64,000 nucleotides of DNA. It comes from Aldehydirespirator sp965203635. Lineage in GTDB: Bacteria; Actinomycetota; Acidimicrobiia; Acidimicrobiales; Aldehydirespiratoraceae. Shown piece after piece: positions 57,358 through 64,000 of the stretch. Position numbers and translations under genes: made by a program. The notes under the pieces were generated by a model. The model was not told where the DNA came from, searched no databases, and was given only the letters and a program-made list of their open reading frames with translations. The DNA lies in assembly GCA_965203635.1 (NCBI GenBank), contig OZ241903.1:124001-188000 (forward strand), given 5' to 3'. Each line of letters begins with the position of its first letter. Positions within the stretch are counted from its first letter, which is position 1.

Positions 57358-58418
57358 CCGACCCGCTCGTCGTCGGAGTCCTGTATCCGGGCGAATGGAA
57401 CCTCGACTTCGACCGGCATCTTGCCGAGCTGGCGGCCATCGATCCCCGCATCGAGATCGTCCTGGAGCCCTACGAGGAACCCTCCGAGCTCCGATCGGGC
57501 CGGGGAGTCCCGCCCTACGACGCCGTGCGCCACCTGGCTCCCTCGCTCACTGCGGCCCAGCGGGACGCGTTCGCCCGAATCGAGTGCTGCATCGCGCTCG
57601 ACCTGCCCTTCGATGTGGCCGCGGTCGCGCCCCGGCTGCGCTGGGTGCAGGCCCTGGCCGCCGGTGTAGCCCACCTCACCTCGGCGGGGCTCCGCGAGGC
57701 GGGCATCCGCCTGACCAACGCCTCCGGGGCCAACGCCACCTCGATCGCCGAGTTCGTGTTCGCCCGCATCCTGGGCGAGCTCAAGCGGACCCGCCGGCTG
57801 GACACGACCCAGCAACAGAGGCGATGGCGCCCGGTGTTCGGCGAGAACATCGCGGGCAGGACCATCGGGCTGGTGGGCTTCGGACCCATCAACCAGGCGG
57901 TGGCCCGCCGAGCCCGCGCCTTCGAACTGGACGTGATCGTCGTGCGTCGCAGCGCGGCTGGAAGCGACCTTGCCGACGAGGTCCTCGGACCCGACGGGCT
58001 CCACGACATGCTGGGCCGCTGCGACATCGTCGTCGCCGCCGTCCCGGAGTCGCCCGAGACCCACCAGCTGTTCGACTCGTCGGCCTTCGCGGCGATGCAG
58101 GACGGCTCGATGTTCGTGAACGTGGGCCGGGGATCGCTCGTCGACGAGCCCGCCCTGGTGGCCGCCCTCCGCTCAGGCAAGCTCCGGGCCGCCGCTCTCG
58201 ACGTGACCGCGGTCGAGCCCCTGCCGGAGGACTCGCCCCTCTGGGACGCCCCCAACATCTACATCTCGGCCCACTGCTCCACCGAGCCGACCCGCTTCTT
58301 CGAGTCAGCCCACCGGGTCTTCGCCGGCAACCTCGCCCGTTACGTCGCCGGCGAGCCCCTCCTCAACGAGATCGACCTGCTAGGTGAAGGGCCACAGCCG
58401 CAGAGCCGTGCCCCCTAG
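57354..58418 (+). CDS. D-2-hydroxyacid dehydrogenase
   Basis: 354-residue NAD(P)-dependent dehydrogenase of the D-isomer-specific family. The Rossmann motif is TIGLVGFGPINQAV (about 171-184), with GxGxxN rather than GxGxxG, and catalytic residues are Arg259 (NVGRGSLVDE), Glu288 (VEPLPEDSPLW) and His307 (ISAHCS). The substrate is probably a 2-hydroxy acid. It overlaps the UGSC gene by ATGA and so belongs to the selenoprotein operon. Its last 39 bases overlap the 3' end of the convergent amidohydrolase gene. Confidence 0.88.
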   Translation: MTDPLVVGVLYPGEWNLDFDRHLAELAAIDPRIEIVLEPYEEPSELRSGRGVPPYDAVRHLAPSLTAAQRDAFARIECCIALDLPFDVAAVAPRLRWVQALAAGVAHLTSAGLREAGIRLTNASGANATSIAEFVFARILGELKRTRRLDTTQQQRRWRPVFGENIAGRTIGLVGFGPINQAVARRARAFELDVIVVRRSAAGSDLADEVLGPDGLHDMLGRCDIVVAAVPESPETHQLFDSSAFAAMQDGSMFVNVGRGSLVDEPALVAALRSGKLRAAALDVTAVEPLPEDSPLWDAPNIYISAHCSTEPTRFFESAHRVFAGNLARYVAGEPLLNEIDLLGEGPQPQSRAP

Positions 58419-59192
58419 GCAGGCATCCTGTTGAGCACCCCGGAGTCCGGCGAAGGCCTCGATCCCGTCCCGCACCAACTCCGGATAGGGGCGGTCGTGG
58501 GTCTGGCAGAAGTCGGAGCCCCACATCAGCCGCTCCGCACCGAAGGCGCCGGCCAACCGCTTCACGAGAGGTCGGGCCGTGCCCTCGGCCGCGGCCGCGG
58601 CGTCGACCACGTTGGTGGTCACCTTGAGGTGGAGGTTCTCGAACCGGGCCAACTCCACCAGCGGCTCGGGCCGGGCGATGTCGCAGAACCCGCAGTGGTC
58701 CAGCGACACGGCCATGTCCCGGAACCGCCCGAGCACTCCGGCGAGTTCATCGAACTGGCTCTCGAAGACGGTCACGATCACATGGGCACCGGACGCCGCG
58801 GCCTGCTCCCACAGCCCGAACGTGTTCGGGTCGCTCAACCAGGACCGCTCGGCCGAAAGCGCGAAGAACCGGACGCCACCGACGCCGCTGTGATCGAGCC
58901 AGCGCCCCAGTTCCTCTGCCGGTGATCGGCCGTAGGGGTCGACGCAGCAGGCGGCTGAGAACCGGTCGGTGTGCTGCGCAGCGCTGGTCGCTGCGTAGCG
59001 GTTGTCGAAGGAGTACGCCCCGACCGGCTGGACCAGCACGGCCAGATCAACGCCGGCGATGTCCATCTCGGCCATCAGACCCTCGGCCGAGCACGGCGCC
59101 CGGGTGTACCAGTCGCCCGCCCACGCGGCCGCCGAAAGGGGAAACGCTTCCCGGTCGGCCGCCACGACGTGGGTGTGGGCATCGACGAGCAC
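58380..59192 (-). CDS. Amidohydrolase-2 family protein
   Basis: 270-residue TIM-barrel metal-dependent hydrolase. Metal-binding motif VDAHTHV at the N-terminus, MAVSLDHCGFCD in the middle and MWGSDFCQTHDR near the C-terminus are consistent with amidohydrolase-2 enzymes. The substrate is unknown. Start is GTG at 59192. Its 3' end overlaps the convergent D-2-hydroxyacid dehydrogenase gene by 39 bases. Confidence 0.83.
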   Translation of the reverse strand: MLVDAHTHVVAADREAFPLSAAAWAGDWYTRAPCSAEGLMAEMDIAGVDLAVLVQPVGAYSFDNRYAATSAAQHTDRFSAACCVDPYGRSPAEELGRWLDHSGVGGVRFFALSAERSWLSDPNTFGLWEQAAASGAHVIVTVFESQFDELAGVLGRFRDMAVSLDHCGFCDIARPEPLVELARFENLHLKVTTNVVDAAAAAEGTARPLVKRLAGAFGAERLMWGSDFCQTHDRPYPELVRDGIEAFAGLRGAQQDACLGGTALRLWPFT

Positions 59193-59333
59193 CTGCGGAC
59201 GCTAGTGGCTCTGCCGGCTGCCCTCCCGGAGCGCAAACTCGGGCTTCACAGCAGCACGGTTGTGCTCTACAGTCGGCTCCGATCCGCCCGGGCGCGCGCA
59301 CCGGGCCCCACAACCCAAGGAGGACGCGCTCTC

Positions 59334-59729
59334 ATGTCTACTCTGGCCAGCGACCTGGTGATCGAGTTGGAGAACAAACCGGGGGCGCTGGCCAGAGTGG
59401 CAACTGCGATCAGCGACGCGGGCGTGAACATCGCGGCCGCAACATGCATGGGAAACGGCAACACGGCGGAGCTTCACATCCTCGTGCCCCACAGTGAGCC
59501 GGTGTACCGGGCGCTGGCCAACACCCATGGACCGACCGTCACCCGCGAGCGCGAGGTGGTGGTGGTCCAGGCCAAGGACCGGCCGGGCGAGCTGGCCGAG
59601 CTGGCCCGGATGGTGTCCAACGCCGGCATCAACCTCGACATCGTCTACGTGGCCACGAACTCGAGGGTCGTGCTCGGCTCGCATGACACCGAGGCCCTCA
59701 AGCAGGTCCTGGACGGCTTCTCGTTCTAG
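59334..59729 (+). CDS. Double ACT-domain protein
   Basis: 131-residue protein consisting of two tandem ACT ligand-binding folds: the first begins LVIELENKPGALARVATAISDAGVNIAAATC (about 9-38), the second VVVQAKDRPGELAELARMVSNAGINLDIVYVATNSRVVLG (about 77-115). Small free-standing ACT proteins are regulatory; the ligand is often an amino acid. ATG at 59334 follows AAGGAGG. The open frame upstream is long but has no ribosome-binding site and contains antisense sequence. Confidence 0.8.
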   Translation: MSTLASDLVIELENKPGALARVATAISDAGVNIAAATCMGNGNTAELHILVPHSEPVYRALANTHGPTVTREREVVVVQAKDRPGELAELARMVSNAGINLDIVYVATNSRVVLGSHDTEALKQVLDGFSF

Positions 59730-59745
59730 AGGCGTTACTGCGCCC

Positions 59746-60741
59746 TCAAGCGGGCGAGCGGACCAGGGCCCGCCACAGCGAGCGGTAGTCGGGCCAGATC
59801 GCTTCGGGGGGCACGTAGCCGTCCTCCTCGAGGGCCTGCTGGAGCCGGGGGAGGTTGCGGGCCGGCACGCCGGAGTCGACGTGGTGCGCCAAGTGGTAGC
59901 CCACGTTGTAGGGCACCAGGAACAGGCGGGCCGCGGTGCTCTGGCGCACATGGTGAGTGGTGTTGCGACGGTCGGGCGTGCGGGTCATGCCGCCGTGCTC
60001 GGCGATGGCCCGCAAGCGGTTGGCCACCTGGTAGTAGGTGAAGTAGGGCAGCGCCCACAGCACTGCGTACAGCCACGGGTGCCCGGCCAGCCAGAAGGCG
60101 CCGAACACCAGCGCCTGGCCGGCGAAGAACCGCAGGCTCAGCACCAGGAACCGGGGCTTCGCCAGGCCGGTGAAGCGAGGCTTGACAATCCGGTAGGCCG
60201 ACACCCCCAGCACGTCGCGCAGGAGCTTGCGGCGCATCGACGCACGCGGCACCGGGTAGAAGGAGTAGAGCAGGAAGTCGGGCTCCTTGGGGCCGAACTC
60301 GTCGCGGTGGTGGTTGACGTGGCCCCGCCGGTAGTGGTGGGTGCCGGTGCCGAAGGGAAACCACCCGAGGATGCGCACACCGATCAAGTCGTTGACGATG
60401 CGGTTGGAGAACAGCAGCCGGTGGGCCGCCTCATGGTGCAGGATGAACATCCTCAGCATCACGACCCCCATCACCGGCACGGCAACAACGGTGGCCAGCC
60501 AGTGATCGATCGCGACGACGGCCGCCACCAGTGCGACCGCAGCAGCCGACGTGGCCGCCACGGTCACCGCGTTGATGAGGTTGGGGATCCGGCGCAGTTC
60601 GGCCCGGAACTCGGGCAGGGGCCGACCGTCGGGCCGCAGCCGCTCCGAGCCCGCGAAGGCGGGCAGGTCGGAGCGGGCCATGCCCCCGGTCATGGTCGCC
60701 ACCAGCTCGTCGTGGGACAGAGAGCCGGCCGCCTCGGTCAT
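59746..60741 (-). CDS. Membrane fatty acid desaturase family protein
   Basis: 331-residue integral membrane di-iron enzyme. The three histidine boxes are present: HHEAAHR (about 103), HVNHHRD (about 142) and HLAHHVD (about 285). Several hydrophobic segments flank them. The family includes desaturases, hydroxylases and ketolases for acyl chains and carotenoids; the reaction cannot be specified. The gene is convergent with the ACT protein gene. Confidence 0.88.
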   Translation of the reverse strand: MTEAAGSLSHDELVATMTGGMARSDLPAFAGSERLRPDGRPLPEFRAELRRIPNLINAVTVAATSAAAVALVAAVVAIDHWLATVVAVPVMGVVMLRMFILHHEAAHRLLFSNRIVNDLIGVRILGWFPFGTGTHHYRRGHVNHHRDEFGPKEPDFLLYSFYPVPRASMRRKLLRDVLGVSAYRIVKPRFTGLAKPRFLVLSLRFFAGQALVFGAFWLAGHPWLYAVLWALPYFTYYQVANRLRAIAEHGGMTRTPDRRNTTHHVRQSTAARLFLVPYNVGYHLAHHVDSGVPARNLPRLQQALEEDGYVPPEAIWPDYRSLWRALVRSPA

Positions 60742-60760
60742 CGCCCCACACTAGGGCCTG

Positions 60761-62257
60761 TCAGGCCGACTCGTAGCCCTCCAGCTCGGCTCGCACTGCC
60801 GCTGATGCGCTGGGAGGGATGCCGGCCACGACGACCCTCACCCCTCCGGCCGACATCCTCTCGATGATGCGTCGCAGCGCCACCGATCCGGAGTAGTCGA
60901 GCCGTCCCACGCCGGACAGGTCGATCACCACCGACGTCAGGTGGCGCTCCAGGGCCAGCTCCTCACGGACCGACCGCTCCACCTGGGGCACGGTGGCGAA
61001 CCACATCACGCCCTTGGGCCGCACGGTGAGGGTCTCGTGATTCCGCTCGGCGGGCGTGATGACCTGCATCTCGCGGTAGAGGTGCACCGCGATGGCCAAT
61101 CCGATCCCCACCAGCACGCCCCGCTCCACCCGGGGCGCGAAGCCGATGGTGGCGAACGTGGTTCCCGCGCCCACCAGCGCTTGGGGGAAGGAGCCCCACG
61201 GCAGGCGGGTTATCTCCTTGATGTCGACCAGCCGCACCACCACGACTATCACGATCACACCGAGCACCGAGGTGGGCAGGTCCTCCAGCAGGAAGGCGAG
61301 CGGCAGCACGGCCAGCACGAAGGCTCCGGTGATCGCGCCGGACCATGGGCTGGTAGCGCCGGCCATCCGGTTGAGCGAGCTGCGCGAGAAGGAGCCGCCC
61401 ACCGGGAAGGCTCCCGACACCGCTGAGGCGAGGTTGGCGACGCCCTGGCTCACCATCTCCCGGTTGGCGTTCCACGGCAGGCGGTCGGCCGCGGCGTAGG
61501 TGCGGGCGATCGACGCCGGCTCGGCGAACCCGACCAGGGCGATCACCGCCGCCGGCAGCAGCAGGCCCGGCGCCTCCGACCACGGGAAGTCCAGGCTCAG
61601 CGGTATGAACCCGCCGTCGAGGTCGCCCACCTGCGAACCCGTGTAGTCGCTGGCGGCGGCCAACACCACGCCGGCGATGACTGCCACCAGCACACCGGGG
61701 AACAGGCGGTGGATGTGGCGACCGCCGACCATGAGGCACACCGTTATCGCGGCGAAGGCGATGGCCGACCAGCGCCATTCGTCGGGCCGGCCCAGGGCCC
61801 GCACCGCGGCGGCCAGCACCTGCCCGCCGGGGTAGACATCGAAGATCTTGGGGAGCTGCGAGGCGATGATCACCACCGCGGCTCCGGCGGTGAACCCGGT
61901 GACGACCGGCTCCGACAGCACGTAGGCGACCCGACCCATTCGGGCCACGCCCAGCAGCACCCGTATGATGCCCACCAGCAGGGCCAGCAGCGCCGCGCTC
62001 TGGATGTAGGAGGCCCCGCCCGGCTCGGCCACCCCGGACAGCGCCCCGAGGGTGAGCAGCGCAGTCAGGGCCACCGGTCCGGTCTGCAGGTACCTCGACG
62101 ACACGAAGAACGCCGCCAGCAGCGACGGCAGCGCCGTCGCATAGAGGCCGTAGTGCGCCGGGAGCCCGGCCAACTCGGCGTAGGCCAGCGACTGCGGGAT
62201 GGCGACGAGGGCCACCGACACCCCGGCTATCAGGTCACCGGTGCTCGGACGGGACAT
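60761..62257 (-). CDS. SulP-family anion transporter with STAS domain
   Basis: 498-residue inner-membrane transporter of the SulP family (sulfate, bicarbonate or dicarboxylate uptake). About ten to twelve hydrophobic helices run from the N-terminus (DLIAGVSVALVAIPQSLAYAELAGLPAHYGLYA is the SulP signature region). The C-terminal STAS domain (about 405-498) ends VVIDLSGVGRLDYSGSVALRRIIERM. Substrate is not identifiable. Start is ATG. Confidence 0.9.
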   Translation of the reverse strand: MSRPSTGDLIAGVSVALVAIPQSLAYAELAGLPAHYGLYATALPSLLAAFFVSSRYLQTGPVALTALLTLGALSGVAEPGGASYIQSAALLALLVGIIRVLLGVARMGRVAYVLSEPVVTGFTAGAAVVIIASQLPKIFDVYPGGQVLAAAVRALGRPDEWRWSAIAFAAITVCLMVGGRHIHRLFPGVLVAVIAGVVLAAASDYTGSQVGDLDGGFIPLSLDFPWSEAPGLLLPAAVIALVGFAEPASIARTYAAADRLPWNANREMVSQGVANLASAVSGAFPVGGSFSRSSLNRMAGATSPWSGAITGAFVLAVLPLAFLLEDLPTSVLGVIVIVVVVRLVDIKEITRLPWGSFPQALVGAGTTFATIGFAPRVERGVLVGIGLAIAVHLYREMQVITPAERNHETLTVRPKGVMWFATVPQVERSVREELALERHLTSVVIDLSGVGRLDYSGSVALRRIIERMSAGGVRVVVAGIPPSASAAVRAELEGYESA

Positions 62258-62294
62258 GGGGTCAGGTTACGAGCACGGGTAGTCTGCGTCGTCG

Positions 62295-62696
62295 ATGACC
62301 ACCGAGCAGACTCCCGCCCACATGCCCGTGTTTCCTTCCGACGAGTGGGTGGACTGGCTCGATGCCGCCCTGTCGGAGTGCCGCGTCGACGACACAGTCG
62401 GCTTGGTGCTGGAGTACCACGCTTCCGACGACGACGCCCCTGTCTTCTGCTGGCATGTGCGTATCGCCTCCGGTCGGGTGTCGGCCGCGGTCGGGCGCGC
62501 GGGCGAGGCCCACGGTCAACCCGTCTTGAGGCTGGCTTCGGATCGTGACACGGCTCGAGCGATCGCGGTCGGGGGCGGGTCCGCCCAACGCGCCTTCGCC
62601 GAGGGGCGGCTGCAGTTCAGCGGCGATCCCCGGCTGCTGCTCGAGGCCCGCCCGGCCATGGAGGCCATTGGCGCCGTCCTGGCCGGGGCGTCCTGA
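62295..62696 (+). CDS. SCP2 sterol-binding-domain-like protein
   Basis: 133-residue protein with the SCP2-type layout: DDTVGLVLEYHASDDDAPVFCWHVRIASGRVSAAVG, then a segment VLRLASDRDTARAIAVGGGSAQRAFAEGRLQFSGDPRLLLEARPAMEAIGAVL that matches the family's C-terminal helices (SAQxAFxxGRLxFxGD). Small standalone actinobacterial members bind hydrophobic ligands; function unknown. It starts 38 bases from the divergent SulP gene start. Confidence 0.75.
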   Translation: MTTEQTPAHMPVFPSDEWVDWLDAALSECRVDDTVGLVLEYHASDDDAPVFCWHVRIASGRVSAAVGRAGEAHGQPVLRLASDRDTARAIAVGGGSAQRAFAEGRLQFSGDPRLLLEARPAMEAIGAVLAGAS

Positions 62697-62706
62697 CGAG
62701 CCCTGT

Positions 62707-62719
62707 CCGCTCGGCCTCT
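62707..62719 (-). repeat. 13-bp dispersed motif fused to a stop codon
   Basis: Minus-strand copy reads TAAGAGGCCGAGCGG, starting at the TAA stop of the Fpg/Nei gene. Confidence 0.65.
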
Positions 62720-63582
62720 TATTTCAGGAACCGGCTTGTGGTGTTGTCGGCCAGCACCTTGCCGCCCGTCTGGCAAGTCGGGCAATAGGCCACCCGGTAG
62801 CGGCGGTACTCGACCGAGCGCACCGTGTCCCCGCATGCCGGGCACGCCTCGCCTACCCGATGGTGGACGTCGCTGGGCCGATCCTGGGAGCGGCCCATGT
62901 CTTCGCGCTCCCGCTCCGCGGCCAAACCCCTTGCGATGGATGTGGTGATGGCGGCGTGCAGACGGTCGACGGCCTCGCCGTCGAGGCGCGACGTGTTGGC
63001 GAAGGGTGAGATCCGGGCCGAGTGAAGTATCTCGTTGGCGAGCAGGCGGCCGATCCCGGCCAGATGCGACTGATCTCGCAGGAAGCCGTGCACGCGCTCG
63101 CTGGCCGCGGTCAAGCGCTGGGCGAGCTCGTCGCGGCCGATGGTGTGGGCGTCGGGTCCGAGACGCGCCAGCGGCTCGACCGCTCCCGGGTCGCCGGCCA
63201 GCAGCCAGACGCCGGCTCGGCGCTCCGTGCCGGCCTCGGTGAGCAGAAGCGCCGGGCCGTCGGCGAAGACCCAGCGGGCGATGCCGCCGCGGGGTTTGCG
63301 GGCCTGGTTGGTGTCGGTGCGCAGCCGGCCTGCCTGCATGAGGTGGACTACGAACGTCAGATCCGAGGCTTCGTGCCCACCGTCGCCCTCACCGAAGCGC
63401 AGCAGCAGGTACTTGCCCCGGTGGCCGACCTCCTTGAGCGCCTTGCTCGCGGCCGCTGCGGGCCTGGGGTCGAAGGTCTTGAGCACAGCCGGGTGCATCG
63501 GCTCGAACCTCCGCAGCGGTGTTCCTGCGAACCCGGCCGACAGCCGCTCGGCGTGGGCTGCAACCTCCGGCAGCTCCGGCAC
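62719..63582 (-). CDS. Fpg/Nei-family DNA glycosylase
   Basis: 287-residue base-excision repair enzyme. The N-terminus is V-PELPEV, giving the catalytic Pro1 and Glu2 after Met removal; the H2TH region (VHGFLRDQSHLAGIGRLLANEIL) and the zinc finger Cys-x2-Cys-x16-Cys-x2-Cys (CPACGDT and YCPTCQTGGK) are intact. Whether it acts on 8-oxoguanine or pyrimidine lesions is not clear; the sequence around the finger is Nei-like. GTG at 63582 was chosen because PELPE must be at the terminus; the longer open frame is not functional. Confidence 0.9.
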   Translation of the reverse strand: MPELPEVAAHAERLSAGFAGTPLRRFEPMHPAVLKTFDPRPAAAASKALKEVGHRGKYLLLRFGEGDGGHEASDLTFVVHLMQAGRLRTDTNQARKPRGGIARWVFADGPALLLTEAGTERRAGVWLLAGDPGAVEPLARLGPDAHTIGRDELAQRLTAASERVHGFLRDQSHLAGIGRLLANEILHSARISPFANTSRLDGEAVDRLHAAITTSIARGLAAEREREDMGRSQDRPSDVHHRVGEACPACGDTVRSVEYRRYRVAYCPTCQTGGKVLADNTTSRFLK

Positions 63583-63608
63583 GAGTCGCCGCCTGTCCGC
63601 CCGGTCCC

Positions 63609-64000
63609 TTAGATGAGGCCGAGTGAGGCCACCGTGTCCCGCTCGGCGGCCAGCTCGGCCACGGAGGCGTCGATGCGGGCCCGCGAGAAGCCGTCGATAT
63701 CCAGGCCGCCGACGATCTGGTATGCGCCGCCGGCGCACGTGGCCGGGAACGACGAGATCAGCCCTTCGGGCACGCCGTAGCTGCCGTCGGAGGGGACCGC
63801 CATCGACACCCAGTCGCCCGGCGGCGTGCCCAGCATCCAGTCGCGTACGTGGTCGACGGCCGCGTTGGCCGCGGAGGCGGCCGATGACGCGCCCCGGGCC
63901 TCGATTATGGCCGCACCCCGCTGCTGCACGGTGGGTATGAACGTCCCTTCGAGCCACTGCTGGTCGTCTACGAGGCCCGCAGCGTTGCGACCATCCACCT
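63609..64000 (-). CDS. mdh: Malate dehydrogenase, C-terminal part (5' truncated by the window edge)
   Basis: At least 130 residues of the C-terminal domain of NAD-dependent malate dehydrogenase. The segment QQRGAAIIEARGASSAASAANA followed by DWVSMAVPSDGSYGVPEGLISSFP matches actinobacterial Mdh closely. The N-terminal Rossmann domain and active-site His lie outside the window. The stop is at 63609, 26 bases from the Fpg/Nei start on the same strand. Confidence 0.93.
   Translation of the reverse strand, partial: VDGRNAAGLVDDQQWLEGTFIPTVQQRGAAIIEARGASSAASAANAAVDHVRDWMLGTPPGDWVSMAVPSDGSYGVPEGLISSFPATCAGGAYQIVGGLDIDGFSRARIDASVAELAAERDTVASLGLI

Noticed and set aside
1..64000. CRISPR arrays, tRNA or rRNA genes, insertion sequences
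   Set aside because: No regular short repeats with spacers, cloverleaf-like segments, rRNA sequence or transposase genes were recognised.

Overview
The window is GC-rich (roughly 70% by eye), densely coded on both strands, and uses many GTG and TTG starts. Gene content points to a high-GC actinobacterium, most likely class Acidimicrobiia. The evidence is a type-1c methionine aminopeptidase and a malate dehydrogenase that both resemble mycobacterial enzymes, a septum-formation-type lipoprotein, an F420/LLM oxidoreductase, a peptidase with cysteine-bearing SLH repeats, and many catabolic genes for methylated amines. The lineage, and any marine or host association, is inference. No rRNA, tRNA, insertion sequence, prophage or CRISPR array was recognised, and no gene-free stretch exceeds about 300 bases.

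Layout. 1-12 kb: housekeeping and metabolism (MetAP, S41 peptidase with SLH repeats, MaoC hydratase, cation efflux, alpha/beta hydrolase, sulfurtransferase, SDR, Ppx/GppA, LLM oxidoreductase, SPFH protein, PatB-type lyase). 12-17.8 kb: a TetR regulator followed by a same-strand catabolic set (agmatinase-type ureohydrolase, NicX-like dioxygenase, class III aminotransferase, acyl-CoA-dehydrogenase-like flavoprotein) and an aspartic protease homologue behind an AT-rich patch. 17.8-27.8 kb: a two-subunit TPP decarboxylase, Tag, an amidohydrolase, an aquaporin, a lipoprotein, Nudix, a YcaQ-type glycosylase and LeuS.

27.9-34.4 kb is a corrinoid methyltransferase operon: corrinoid protein, DUF1638 protein, virulence-factor-family protein, methyl-THF methyltransferase, a RACo/RamA-type activator and an MttB-family methyltransferase without pyrrolysine. 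34.4-48.7 kb carries a peptide-type ABC importer lacking local ATPases, an MFS transporter, MetY, a probable standalone 49-codon gene under a perfect CRP-type palindrome, choline dehydrogenase (BetA), a GFA-family protein, a lipoprotein and a DprA homologue. 48.7-55.6 kb has a duplicated 3' fragment of a dimethylglycine/sarcosine dehydrogenase gene, a solute-binding protein, the full dehydrogenase, a Rieske oxygenase of the choline/betaine type and a second MttB-family gene. BetA, the Rieske enzyme, the dehydrogenase, the two MttB proteins and the corrinoid operon together suggest choline/betaine-type N-methyl catabolism with both oxidative and corrinoid routes.

55.7-58.4 kb is a three-gene, ATGA-coupled operon whose middle gene is a UGSC-family selenoprotein. 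An in-frame TGA sits exactly at the U of U-G-S-C, and a bacterial SECIS-like hairpin follows at once. An ORF caller splits this gene. 58.4-64 kb returns to ordinary genes: amidohydrolase, double-ACT protein, desaturase, SulP transporter, SCP2-like protein, Fpg/Nei glycosylase and the 3' end of mdh.

Three dispersed repeat families lie mainly between genes: a 48-bp element (five copies), a 13-bp motif often fused to stop codons, and an 18-bp-arm hairpin (three copies).
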